Positions 44,259 through 53,232 of a stretch of DNA of 64,000 nt are shown piece after piece. Both the position numbers and the translations under genes were made by a program. Numbering within the stretch: the first letter of the stretch is position 1; each line of letters opens with the position of its first letter. Under the pieces are notes generated by a model that worked only from the letters and a program-made list of their open reading frames with translations, did not search any database and was not told the DNA's origin. Source of the DNA: DATBJG01 sp963790545 (lineage in GTDB: Bacteria; Acidobacteriota; Vicinamibacteria; Vicinamibacterales; JAMQPK01); the NCBI GenBank assembly GCA_963790545.1, contig CAWBPA010000021.1, positions 124,001 to 188,000 on the forward strand, written 5' to 3'.

Positions 44259-44287
44259 ATCCTAGCGCGCGTCCTAGTGGGTGTCAA
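44259..44287 (-). promoter_or_regulatory. Near-consensus sigma-70 promoter for the HU gene
   Basis: On the minus strand TTGACA (44287-44282) and TAGGAT (44264-44259) with a 17-base spacer. The expected leader is about 108 bases. Confidence 0.75.
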
Positions 44288-44343
44288 TCAACAACGGACC
44301 CCAGAATCCGGGCTTCCGCCGCTGGTGCTAGAATTTCGCGAGC

Positions 44344-44691
44344 ATGTCAAGCACCATTGAAACGTTCCCCAATCCGAGTCCCGGACGCGACTACCAGATC
44401 GACATCCGGTGTCCGGAGTTCACCTCGGTGTGCCCCAAAACGGGCCTTCCTGATTTTGGCGAAATCCGCATTTCCTACGTGCCCGACGAACGCTGTATCG
44501 AATTGAAAGCACTGAAGTACTACCTCATCGAGTTCCGGAACCGCGGCATCTTTTACGAGAACGTCACGAACCAGATTCTCGACGACCTGGTCGGGGTCTG
44601 CCAGCCCAGGCGCATGACCGTGGTCGGCGACTTCTCCGTCCGGGGCGGGATCAAGACCATGGTCACGGCGACCTACGAAAAGCCGGCGTGA
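44344..44691 (+). CDS. queF: NADPH-dependent preQ0 reductase QueF (type I)
   Basis: Reduces the nitrile of 7-cyano-7-deazaguanine to preQ1 for queuosine in tRNA. 115 residues of the single-domain T-fold form: catalytic Cys in FTSVCPKTGLPDFG, the QueF motif in IELKALKYYL, and the acid residue in YENVTNQI. TAGAAT ten bases upstream may be the -10. No other queuosine genes are in the window. Confidence 0.96.
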   Translation: MSSTIETFPNPSPGRDYQIDIRCPEFTSVCPKTGLPDFGEIRISYVPDERCIELKALKYYLIEFRNRGIFYENVTNQILDDLVGVCQPRRMTVVGDFSVRGGIKTMVTATYEKPA

Positions 44692-44991
44692 CAGGTCCCG
44701 ACGATCCTGACTCACCGGTCGAAATTCCGATTACGGACGTGCTGGACCTGCACGCGTTTGCCCCCAGGGATATCCCTTCGGTGGTCGAGGAGTACATTCG
44801 GGCGGCCCACGAAGCCGGAATGCGCGAGGTGCGGCTGATTCACGGGCGAGGCCGGGGGATCCAGCGAGGAATCGTGCAGAAAGTGCCTGGAAAACCACCC
44901 TCTAGTCAGCGAGTTCTGGGACTCTCCCGAGTCGCATCTTGGGGCCACGGTGGCACGACTGCACGACGACGGGCCAGATGCCGAAACATAA
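44688..44991 (+). CDS. Smr domain protein (frameshifted)
   Basis: About 100 residues. The conserved Smr motifs are LDLHAF and VRLIHGRGRGIQRGIVQKV. An extra C at 44885-44886 breaks the frame; without it the reading continues LENHPLVSEFWD and ends HDDGPDAET at TAA 44991. Smr domains cleave branched DNA or mRNA (the HGxG motif). The GTG start overlaps the queF stop by four bases. If the base is real, the frame runs on to 45197 with a non-homologous tail. Confidence 0.85.
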
Positions 44992-44994
44992 TGC

Positions 44995-46195
44995 GTGATT
45001 ACGTTACTCCTTGCCACGATGTTGTCCGTGCAGGCGCCCACTCCGCACGCCGATGCCGAACGCCTCGCGCGAAGTGGTGCATACGAAGAAGCGCTCGATC
45101 GCTTCCGTTCATTGGCCGCAGCCAATCCGCGGGATCTCGAAGCTCGGACGTGGATAGCCCGGCTGCACGGCATCATGGGGCACCACCGTCAGGCTGAAGA
45201 CGTCTACCGGAGCGTGCTCGATCGAAGCGCCCGATCGCCTCGATGTGCTGGTGGGTCTGGGGTCGGCGCTCATTGCACAAGGACGGCTCTCCGAAGCTCG
45301 ACCTTTCCTGGCTCGCGCCGAAAAAATCTCCCCGAACGATTTGGAAGTGCTGGCCGCACAAGGTCGGCTCAATCTTGCGGACGACGAGAGTCGCCTCGCG
45401 GTCGGCTATTACGGACGTGCCACGTTGATGGCTCCCGAGCAGAATGATCTGCGCCTCAACCTCGAAGAAGCGCATCGACGGTACGATCATCGTTTCGAAG
45501 CCACGTACTTCAACGAGGTCTTCAGCGAGGGGATCGACGACACGCATACCGCTGACCTCGCGATGAACTTCCGCGTGACAGACCAGCTGCGTGCCTTCGG
45601 TCGCGGCCAGCAGGAGCAACGGTTCTCCGAAACTGACCAGCGCGGGGGCGGCGGTCTCGACTGGCGGGTCGATAGACCCTGGCTGACGTCGTTGCAGGCG
45701 CATGCCATGGTCGGACCAGGGAATCTGATTCTGCCGGAGTTTGAAACAGGTTTCGGACTCGGATGGAGTGGCCGGAAAGTGTCACTCTCCGCGCTCGGAA
45801 CGCTGTTCAACTTCGACAGCGCGCACATGTGGGCGTTCGGTCCGGCGATTCGAGTGAACTTCACAGACAGCGTTGCGTTGTCGGCAAGTCTCATGCGGAC
45901 GCTGACAGATTTTGGCGGAGTCGGGGACTCCGTCGGCGATAGCGCAGGCAAGATCAGCCTGGGATTTCGGATCCATCCCCGCGTGTGGCTGGAAGCTGGT
46001 TATGCGGGCGGAATCGAGGATTTCGACCGCGTGACGGTGGACCGGCTCGGTGAATTCGGCGCAAACACAGTTTCTGGCACCGCGCGCCTGGATTTTCGGT
46101 CCCTGACGACGATCGTCGGGACGTACGAGTATCAACAGCTGGAAGACACGACGGAAATGGGAAGGTTGACGTTCCGGCTTATTCAGCGGTTCTAA
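44995..46195 (+). CDS. TPR plus outer-membrane beta-barrel protein (YaiO-like), frameshifted
   Basis: A short signal-like start (ITLLLATMLSVQA) is followed by TPR units (RLARSGAYEEALDRFRSLAAANPRDLEAR and later ALIAQGRLSEARPFLARAEKISPND). From about residue 150 it turns into alternating beta strands ending in Phe (TFRLIQRF), typical of an outer-membrane barrel. The two TPR parts are in different frames; a shift at about 45224-45232 joins YRSVLDR to APDRLDVLVGLG. It could be a surface polysaccharide or envelope protein, but this is uncertain. Confidence 0.7.
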
Positions 46196-46204
46196 CGCAG
46201 GTCG

Positions 46205-46597
46205 TCACGTCGTCTCGAATCGAATCGAATCTCCGAGTTTGGTACCGGATTCCGCGATACAGCCAACCGGCAGTTCGAGCACGCCGATGCAGCCCGCCCG
46301 CGGCAGCCGCATGCGCCACGGTTTGAGGTTCTCAACCAGATCGATAACTCGACCGCGACGATCGAGCGCGACGACATCGATGGCAAAGCGCATCCAGCAG
46401 GTGTGAACGCCGCGACTGGGAACGATCCAGAGCCCCTCGCCGTGCGGTAGTTCGCGATGGCGCAGCAGCCCGACGGCACGAGACGCGCGCGTCGCGGCAA
46501 CAGCCACACGTCCGGCCAACGGACGATTCGTTGTGGTGTTCAGGGCCGACACACAGGCGCCGTCGCTGGTCGTGACCGGATCGATCGTGTTGTTCAT
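46205..46597 (-). CDS. DUF192 family protein
   Basis: 130 residues. RASRAVGLLRHRELPHGEGLWI, then RGVHTCWMRFAIDVVALDRRGRVIDL and VLELPVG are the core DUF192 blocks. No signal peptide is visible here, although many members are secreted. Function unknown; this and the methyltransferase-like gene upstream run in the same direction at the end of the pilus locus. Confidence 0.88.
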   Translation of the reverse strand: MNNTIDPVTTSDGACVSALNTTTNRPLAGRVAVAATRASRAVGLLRHRELPHGEGLWIVPSRGVHTCWMRFAIDVVALDRRGRVIDLVENLKPWRMRLPRAGCIGVLELPVGCIAESGTKLGDSIRFETT

Positions 46598-46615
46598 CGC
46601 GCTAGAGCCTTGCCT

Positions 46616-46645
46616 TTTTCACTTTTCACTTTTCACTTTTCACTT
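46616..46645. repeat. Heptamer tandem repeat TTTTCAC
   Basis: Four units of TTTTCAC within 46616-46645, in the 50-base gap between the DUF192 start and the methyltransferase stop. No complementary arm. Confidence 0.85.
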
Positions 46646-46647
46646 CT

Positions 46648-47224
46648 TTAGAACACTCCCGGCACCAGTCTCCACCTCACGTGCGACTGATACCGCACGT
46701 ACTCCGGATCGCGGGACAACGTTCGTTCCTCATAGATGGCCCGAAGGATCGTGGCCACGTCGGACGTCACGAGCACGCACGCGTTCCACACGTCGAGGTG
46801 GGTGAGCAGAAACGCCACGTGCGTGACCGTGTATCCCGCGTAAATCGGATGGCGGATCAGCTTGTAGATTCCCTTGCACACAATGCCGCGGTTAGCCGGG
46901 ACGATGCCGAGGCTGCGGCCCAGGCAGAGTTTGCCCGCCACGATGACGATCAATCCAACCGCTGAAATGCCGCGCGGCAACGCTGTTGGGCAGCAGCGAG
47001 AGCGTGGCATCAGGATTCAGAAGCGGCGCACCAACAAGCGAAATACCGGTCACCAGCCGTGCATCCCAGCTCCGATCGACCACGACGGCACGCCGGCGCG
47101 CGACGGTCAGCAAGAGGACCAGGCCTTCGCTTATCAGGAGCAACAGGCTGGTCAGCCGCATGGTGCGCAGGAAGTCGGCGCCAAGACGGATCGTCACGAG
47201 CGTGAACAGCGCCCCGATCAGCAC
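46648..47224 (-). CDS. Isoprenylcysteine carboxyl methyltransferase-like membrane protein (frameshifted)
   Basis: About 192 residues with several membrane segments (LTSLLLLISEGLVLLLTV; ISAVGLIVIVAGKLCLG). The diagnostic ICMT/PEMT part is GIYKLIRHPIYAGY and the C-terminal EERTLSRDPEYVRYQ. A one-base shift at about 46975 joins LLPNSVA to RGISAVG; 577 bases fits one extra base. It probably methylates a lipid or membrane substrate with SAM. The GTG start at 47224 has no strong ribosome site, and the frame is open for another 20 codons upstream. Confidence 0.82.
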
Positions 47225-47338
47225 CCGGGAGGCATGTTCCGCCAGCTCCCAGCGCTCAGCTGCTGCCCGTGCGCGCTGAAAGAAGTTTCGCGTGGCCGGC
47301 TTTGTGAAGCCCGCTCAATGCCTGGCTGAACGGGGATG

Positions 47339-48787
47339 TCATGAGGAGGCTCTCAATGCCCGCGGTGCCGCACCGCGGCCTGGCTGATTACCGCCGCTCT
47401 GTGTGACCATCGTCTGGCCGCTTCTCACCGAACTGTGGTGCCGTGCGCCACCGCCGCCCTTCGACGTTTCGACGACACGCTCGACGAAATAACTGCGACA
47501 GGCGGCATCGAGCAGGTCCCTCGCCAGCGTCGGCTCGCGCCCCTGGTAGCGCGACAAGTCCACGACCTGCTCCACGATGTCACGCGGGTGGCAGCAGCGC
47601 ATTTCGATATTCCGAGGCTCGTAGTAGCGGCGCACCAGGTACTCGATGACAACCGGATCGAACTGCAGCTTGCGGCGACGGCAGTTCAACTCGAAAATGC
47701 GCGAATATTCGTCAACCGTCGGATTCTTCGCATAAATCTTGTACGGAATACGTCTCAGGAACGCCTCGTCGGCCAACGTCTCGGGATTCAGGTTCGTGGC
47801 AAAGATGATGAGGAGGTTGAACGGCACCTCGAACTTCTTCCCGGTGTGCAGCGTGAGATAGTCGACGCGACTCTCGAGCGGCACGATCCACCGATTGAGC
47901 AAATCGCGCGGGCGGATACGCTGGCGACCGAAGTCGTCCACGACGAACACACCGCCGTTCGATTTGAGCTGCAGAGGCGCCTCGTAGAATTTCGAAATCG
48001 GATTGAACGTCAGGTCGAGCATGTCGAGCGTCAGTTCGCCTCCGACCGTCACGACGGGCCGCTTGACTCGGACCCAACGTCGGTCGTGCGACGGGGCCGT
48101 AATGAGCAGGCGCTCTTCGGTGCCTTCAAGGGACTGGTGATTGACGGGGTCGTAGACGGTGATGATCTGACCTTCGACGTCGATCGCATGCGGCAGGTAC
48201 ATGTCACCGCCGAGCGTCTGTCCGATGCCTTCGGCAATGACGGTCTTGCCGTTTCCGGGCGGCCCGTAGAGGAACACGGACTTGCCCGAATTGATCGCCG
48301 GCCCGAGCTGATCCAGGATTCCGGGATTGACGATGAGATGCAGGAAGCCGTTGGTCACTCGCTCGCGATCGACGTGGCCACGCATCGCCGCGAGGGCTTT
48401 CATGAACGACACGTACTGATCGAGCGGCACAGGCGCCGGACCAACATAGCTGTTGACGTCCAGAAACTGCCGCGCCCGGTCCCGCCCCAGATCGGTCAGC
48501 GCATAGCGATACCCCGCTGTCCCGGCGCCCGATGCGCCCCTGACTTCAACGAGCTTTTCTCCGCGGGCCGTTTCGATGAGCCGCTCGAAAATGGAATACG
48601 GCACCCGGAGCCGGTCTCCCAGCATCGTGCCGGTGGCCTCACCCGTATACAGCGTCTTGATGACCAGCTGGCTCAGCACATCCGGGGGCAGACCGGTCTG
48701 CTCCAGCGTCGTTGGCGGCGCCGGCACTGGAGCCTTGTTGGAGATCTGTCCGTCAGGCTGCGCGGTTGTGTGCGACATGTCAGTCAT
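47339..48787 (-). CDS. MoxR-like AAA+ ATPase of the Tad locus
   Basis: 482 residues. An N-terminal winged-helix-like part (VLSQLVIKTLYTGEATGTMLGDRL, then YALTDLGRDRARQFL) precedes a AAA+ module with Walker A FLYGPPGNGKTVIAEGIG, a Walker B-like GGVFVVDDFGRQR and sensor FATNLNPE. The tail is Ser/Gly-rich. It starts nine bases after the tadC stop, so it belongs to the pilus operon. Such ATPases are usually chaperones that remodel complexes; a role in pilus assembly or its control is inferred from position. Confidence 0.88.
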   Translation of the reverse strand: MTDMSHTTAQPDGQISNKAPVPAPPTTLEQTGLPPDVLSQLVIKTLYTGEATGTMLGDRLRVPYSIFERLIETARGEKLVEVRGASGAGTAGYRYALTDLGRDRARQFLDVNSYVGPAPVPLDQYVSFMKALAAMRGHVDRERVTNGFLHLIVNPGILDQLGPAINSGKSVFLYGPPGNGKTVIAEGIGQTLGGDMYLPHAIDVEGQIITVYDPVNHQSLEGTEERLLITAPSHDRRWVRVKRPVVTVGGELTLDMLDLTFNPISKFYEAPLQLKSNGGVFVVDDFGRQRIRPRDLLNRWIVPLESRVDYLTLHTGKKFEVPFNLLIIFATNLNPETLADEAFLRRIPYKIYAKNPTVDEYSRIFELNCRRRKLQFDPVVIEYLVRRYYEPRNIEMRCCHPRDIVEQVVDLSRYQGREPTLARDLLDAACRSYFVERVVETSKGGGGARHHSSVRSGQTMVTQSGGNQPGRGAAPRALRASS

Positions 48788-48796
48788 GGGACATCA

Positions 48797-49702
48797 TCAC
48801 TTTTCAGCCATCGGGAAAATCACCTTGACGAACCGAATCGCGGCCGGACCAATCGTGACGACCAGGATGGCCGGGAAAATGCAGCAGACGAGCGGGAAAA
48901 CCATCTTGACGCCCGTCTTCGCCGCCGCTTCCTCGGCACGCTGCCGACGTTTGGTGCGAAGCGTCTCGGAATGGACGCGCAACGACTGCGCGACGCTCGT
49001 CCCGAACTTGTCCGTCTGGATGAGCATCGTGCAGAGCGAGACGAGATCGTCCACGCCCGTCCGTTCGCCGAGGTTTCGCAGCGCCTCGACCCGTCCCTTG
49101 CCGGCCCGCAGCTCGAGATTGACAAGGCGCAGTTCGTCAGAGAGATCCGGGTAGGCGAACTCCAGCTCTTCGCCGACGCGCATCATCGCCTGATCGAGAC
49201 CAAGCCCAGCTTCGACGCTGACCACGAGCAAATCCAGCGCGTCGGCCAGCGACATGCGCAGCCGATGCTGACGGCGTTTGGCCAGACGGGCCAGCACCAT
49301 CCCTGGCAGGATGTACCCCATGCCAAACGCGCCTACCCCGACCAGCACGTTCGGCCGCATCAGGATCGGTGTCGCACACACCATGAACGCGGCGAACGCG
49401 AACGCGATCCGCATGCCAAAAAAGACGTACAGGGCTTCGTCGCGGCGATAGCCGGCTTGCACCAACCGAAGCCGCAGCTTGCCCATCTCAGACGGGGATC
49501 GCGGGAGTCTGCTGCCGACATTCTTGAGGACTTTGACAACGGCTTCAGCCTGTTGCGAAAAGTCCGCTTCCATCCGGTTTCCGGTCACCTCCTGAAGTCG
49601 GCGATCGACGACGCCGGCGCGACCGGCAACGAGCCGCATCCCCAGGAAGGTGACGACAATCGAGGCAAGCGCGAAGACAGCCAGCGGCAACAGAAAAGTC
49701 AC
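48797..49702 (-). CDS. tadC: Tad pilus inner-membrane protein TadC
   Basis: 301 residues of the T2SS F family. Three or four membrane segments (LPLAVFALASIVVTFLGMRL at the start, FPLVCCIFPAILVVTIG at the end) surround the cytoplasmic GspF domain (ADALDLLVVSVEAGLGLDQAMMRVGEE). It forms the membrane platform with TadB. Two bases separate it from tadB. The C-terminal KTGVKMVFPLVCCIFPA is a family signature. Confidence 0.93.
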   Translation of the reverse strand: MTFLLPLAVFALASIVVTFLGMRLVAGRAGVVDRRLQEVTGNRMEADFSQQAEAVVKVLKNVGSRLPRSPSEMGKLRLRLVQAGYRRDEALYVFFGMRIAFAFAAFMVCATPILMRPNVLVGVGAFGMGYILPGMVLARLAKRRQHRLRMSLADALDLLVVSVEAGLGLDQAMMRVGEELEFAYPDLSDELRLVNLELRAGKGRVEALRNLGERTGVDDLVSLCTMLIQTDKFGTSVAQSLRVHSETLRTKRRQRAEEAAAKTGVKMVFPLVCCIFPAILVVTIGPAAIRFVKVIFPMAEK

Positions 49703-49704
49703 GG

Positions 49705-50682
49705 TTACACCTCAATCTTCACGACTTGCTTGATCCAGAAGAATCCAATGACCTGGAGCACAATGGTGGAGGTCAGCATCATCCGGCCCATCCGCTCCTC
49801 GAAAAGCAGGTTCATCAGGCCAGGGTTGAGCGTCCACAGCAGCACCGCGAGGGCCGCCGGCAGCGCCAGCAACGTGTATCCGGTCAGGCGCCCATGGGCC
49901 GTGTACACCCGAACCTGACGCAGAATCTTGAACCGTTCGCGGACCACGTGCGCCAGATTGTCGAGAATCTCTGACAGGTTGCCGCCGGTCTCCCGTTGAA
50001 TCAGGACCGCCGTCACGAAGAATCTGACATCCAGGTTTGGCACGCGTTCGCTGAGATTGTTGAGCGCATCTTTCAGCGGAAGTCCGAAGTTCTGCTCGTC
50101 GAAGCTCTTGCGGAATTCCGGACCGATCGGGTCTGGAGCCTCGTCGGCCACCATGCTCATAGCCGTTGTGAAAGCGTGGCCCGCCCGAAGTGCCCTGGAC
50201 AACAGATCCAGCGCCTCGGGAAACTGTTCCTCGAAACGACGCAGGCGCTTCTTACGACGGTGCCGCAGGTAGAAGAAAGGCGTCACGCAGCCCACCGCTG
50301 CGCCGCCGAACACGCCGTACGGGACCCGCAAGGTGACCAATGCGAGGGCCCCAACGGCTCCGCAGCCGATCGACATCAACAGCAGACTGCTGACGCTGAT
50401 GCGGAGACCGGCCTGCTCGATGAGCCGGGCCAGGCCCGACCCCTGGCCACTTTGTGCCATGATGCGATCGATCAGCGGCACGGGCCCTTCCATCTGTTGC
50501 TTCAGAACGCTGTCTCCGCTCGTGGCCGCCGCGAACGGCGTGCCCACCGCTTCCCGTATTCGTTCGTCGATGCGCTCGCGGGCGAGGAACCCCGGGAGAT
50601 ACGTCACCGCCATGTAGAGTCCCATGACCGCGCCGGCCGCGAGCAGGAACACCGCCACTGGAACAAAGAGCGCACCCATCAC
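49705..50682 (-). CDS. tadB: Tad pilus inner-membrane protein TadB
   Basis: 325 residues, T2SS F family: LPGFLARERIDERIREAV near the N-terminus, then FPEALDLLSRALRAGHAFTTAMSMVADE and the IQRETGGNLSEILDNLAHVVRERF helix pair, with membrane segments at both ends. The ATG overlaps the cpaF stop by four bases. It pairs with TadC as the platform that the CpaF ATPase drives. Confidence 0.94.
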   Translation of the reverse strand: MMGALFVPVAVFLLAAGAVMGLYMAVTYLPGFLARERIDERIREAVGTPFAAATSGDSVLKQQMEGPVPLIDRIMAQSGQGSGLARLIEQAGLRISVSSLLLMSIGCGAVGALALVTLRVPYGVFGGAAVGCVTPFFYLRHRRKKRLRRFEEQFPEALDLLSRALRAGHAFTTAMSMVADEAPDPIGPEFRKSFDEQNFGLPLKDALNNLSERVPNLDVRFFVTAVLIQRETGGNLSEILDNLAHVVRERFKILRQVRVYTAHGRLTGYTLLALPAALAVLLWTLNPGLMNLLFEERMGRMMLTSTIVLQVIGFFWIKQVVKIEV

Positions 50683-52043
50683 CGTACCTCCGTGACCCCT
50701 TCGAACATGTCGGGCGCGAGGTGAATCCCCGACGCCTTCAACCGTTCAGCGCACTTCGGGCGCACGCCCGTCGCGCGGAACCGGCCGATGACCTTGCCGT
50801 CCTGGGTCACGCCGACCTTTTCGAACACGAAAATTTCCTGCATCGTGATGATTTCGCCTTCCATCCCCGTGATTTCACTGACGCTCGTCACCTTGCGCGA
50901 ACCATCGCTGAGACGCGTCTGCTGGACCACGAGCTGAATCGCCGACGCCATCTGCTGACGCATCGCGCGCTCCGGCAGATTCATCGTCCCCATCGCAATC
51001 ATCGTTTCGATTCGAGACAGCGCGTCGCGCGGGGTGTTTGCGTGCACGGTGGTCAGCGAGCCGTCGTGACCTGTGTTCATGGCCTGAAGCATGTCCAGCG
51101 CTTCTTCGCCTCGAACCTCGCCCACGACAATGCGATCGGGCCGCATACGGAGAGCGTTGATGACCAGCTGCCGCTGCCGGATCGCCCCCTTGCCCTCGAC
51201 GTTGGGCGGTCGCGTCTCGAGGCGTACGACGTGATCCTGTCGCAGCTGCAGCTCCGCGGCGTCCTCGATCGTACAGATACGCTCGCGATCCGAAATGAAT
51301 CCGGACAGCACATTGAGCAACGTGGTCTTGCCGGCGCCGGTACCGCCGCTGATCAGGCAGTTGAGCCGTGCCCGCACGCAGTGCGCGAGAAAGTCGAGCA
51401 TGGGGCGCGTGAGTGCCCGATAGCTGACGAGATCCTCGGCCTTCAATCGCTCCGCGGGGAAACGGCGAATGGAAAGCAGCGGACCGTCCACCGCCAGCGG
51501 CGGGATGATGGCATTGACGCGCGAGCCGTCGGCCAGACGGGCATCGACCATTGGCGAGCTGTCATCCACCCTTCGACCGACCGCACTGACAATGCGATCG
51601 ATCACCCGCATCAAATGCGCGTCGTCCTGGAACCCGCCAGAAACCCGTTCGAGCACGCCCGCCCGTTCGACGAACACCTGCTTGTAGGTATTGACGAGAA
51701 TATCGTTGACGGTCGGGTCACGAAGGATCGGTTCGAGCGGCCCCAGGCCGAAGACCTCATCAATGACGTCGCTGAGGATTGATTCCCGCTCGCTCAGGCT
51801 GAGCGGCATCCCTTCTTCGTTGATCAGGTCGAACAGCAGTGTCCGGATCTCCGCTTCCGCGCGAGGCCGATCGGCCGTGGCCAGCGCCTCGAGGTTGAGG
51901 CGATTGAGGAGTTTCCGGTGCACGTTCGCCTTCAGCTCGATATATGCCGGACGAACCGATTCTTGCCGCGCCGGCTTGGGCGGAGTTGGCTTCGGGGTCG
52001 GCGTCGAGCCGGCCGGCGGAGGTGGTGTATGCACGGTAGACAT
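50679..52043 (-). CDS. cpaF: Tad pilus secretion ATPase CpaF/TadA
   Basis: 454 residues of the VirB11/CpaF family. A Pro/Lys-rich N-terminus, then the helical region before EVFGLGPLEPILRDPTVNDILVN, Walker A ISGGTGAGKTTLLNVLSG, Asp box, Walker B DRIVVGEVRGEEALDML and the His box TGHDGSLTTVHAN. It powers pilin polymerisation from the cytosolic face. It starts 22 bases after cpaE. Confidence 0.97.
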   Translation of the reverse strand: MSTVHTPPPPAGSTPTPKPTPPKPARQESVRPAYIELKANVHRKLLNRLNLEALATADRPRAEAEIRTLLFDLINEEGMPLSLSERESILSDVIDEVFGLGPLEPILRDPTVNDILVNTYKQVFVERAGVLERVSGGFQDDAHLMRVIDRIVSAVGRRVDDSSPMVDARLADGSRVNAIIPPLAVDGPLLSIRRFPAERLKAEDLVSYRALTRPMLDFLAHCVRARLNCLISGGTGAGKTTLLNVLSGFISDRERICTIEDAAELQLRQDHVVRLETRPPNVEGKGAIRQRQLVINALRMRPDRIVVGEVRGEEALDMLQAMNTGHDGSLTTVHANTPRDALSRIETMIAMGTMNLPERAMRQQMASAIQLVVQQTRLSDGSRKVTSVSEITGMEGEIITMQEIFVFEKVGVTQDGKVIGRFRATGVRPKCAERLKASGIHLAPDMFEGVTEVR

Positions 52044-52065
52044 AATCGTTGCTCGTGGATGTGCG

Positions 52066-53229
52066 CTAGAACCCGAAGCTCAGGAAGCTGCGCTTCCGTT
52101 CCGGCTGAGCCTTCGGCGCGGCGTCCGCCGGTGAAATGAGGCCTCTGGTGAACCGATCGAATTGTTCAGCCAGCTCCGAGTGGTTCGAGAGCGCCAGCGG
52201 TACGCCTGAGTTCAATGCGGTTGAGACGGTCTTGTAGTCGCTCGTGAACGTGTGGTGAATGCTGTACCCAAGCGCCGTTTCGATCTGCTTCGGCGCGATG
52301 ATGTAAGGTTCGGCCGATCGATTGAGCAGGATCCTGACACGCTCTCCACCTGCCCCGAGTTGACGGATGCGTTCGACCAATCTCTGAGCGTTTCGGACCG
52401 AAGGCACGTCGGGATTGGCGACCAGAAAGATATTGTCTGCGGCGTACAGGGCGGCCAGCGCGCATGAGTTGATGGTGTTGCCTGCGTCGATGACGACAAA
52501 GTCATGGCTTTTGGTCAGGATCCGGAACAGCTCCTCGAGCGCGCCGGCGTCACCGGCGCCCGGACGGTCGAACTGCTCGGACCCTGCAAGAATCTCGAGG
52601 CCGGATTTGTGCTTGGCGACGAGTTCGCGCAGGAAATCCTGATCCAACCGGTGCAGGTTCTCGAGTGCGTCGAGAATCGTGAAGCGCGGCCGTACGCCCA
52701 GGAAGAGGGCGACCTCTCCGAGGCACGATTTCAGGTCGGCGATGATCGTCGAACGCTTGGTGAGCCTGGCCAGTTCGACCGCGCAGTTCACCGCGACGGT
52801 CGTCGTGCCGGATCCTCCCTTGGCGCCGAAAAAGACGAGCGTGACCGATGGTTCCCGAGATGCCGCATGCGCTGACTCGCGGCGCGAAGCCGTTCGGCGG
52901 ATGGCGCCGTGGAAGGCGTCGTGCTCAGGGGGCCACTTGAAAAACTCATTGGCCCCCGCCCGCATCGCCTGCAGGATGAGTTCCGGATCGTTCTTCGACG
53001 CGATCACGAAGATGGCCACGGTCGGATGCGCGGCCCGCAGCCGCTCAATCGTGGCCATCGCCCCCGTCGCCTCACCACGGAGATCGACCACCGCGACGTC
53101 GGCCTCGGAGCTTCCGATGCGCGTGTCCTCGAGAATCCCGATGGGCACGCCGCCCCCGCGCAGCAGGTTCGAGAGCTCGAGCCGGAACTGTTCGTCGTGC
53201 GTGACTATCAGCGTTGCAAGCTGTGCCAT
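52066..53229 (-). CDS. cpaE: Pilus assembly protein CpaE/TadZ
   Basis: 387 residues. Residues 1-130 resemble an atypical receiver (TLIVTHDEQFRLELSNLLRGG). From about 133 there is a MinD-like ATPase with deviant Walker A FFGAKGGSGTTTVAVN and DFVVIDAGNTINSCAL. CpaE/TadZ localises the Tad machinery, often to the pole. The C-terminus FTRGLISPADAAPKAQPERK is family-typical. It lies between the TadG-like gene and cpaF. Confidence 0.95.
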   Translation of the reverse strand: MAQLATLIVTHDEQFRLELSNLLRGGGVPIGILEDTRIGSSEADVAVVDLRGEATGAMATIERLRAAHPTVAIFVIASKNDPELILQAMRAGANEFFKWPPEHDAFHGAIRRTASRRESAHAASREPSVTLVFFGAKGGSGTTTVAVNCAVELARLTKRSTIIADLKSCLGEVALFLGVRPRFTILDALENLHRLDQDFLRELVAKHKSGLEILAGSEQFDRPGAGDAGALEELFRILTKSHDFVVIDAGNTINSCALAALYAADNIFLVANPDVPSVRNAQRLVERIRQLGAGGERVRILLNRSAEPYIIAPKQIETALGYSIHHTFTSDYKTVSTALNSGVPLALSNHSELAEQFDRFTRGLISPADAAPKAQPERKRSFLSFGF

Positions 53230-53232
53230 GAC

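Noticed and set aside
44992..45197. C-terminal extension of the Smr protein
   Set aside because: It exists only because of the extra C at 44885-44886 and overlaps the TPR-barrel gene; the corrected frame stops at 44991.
47435..49918. Plus-strand open frame of 827 codons
   Set aside because: It lies opposite the MoxR-like gene, tadC and part of tadB, which have clear family motifs. The translation is Arg/His/Gln/Asp-rich without any recognisable domain; it is a high-GC antisense shadow.
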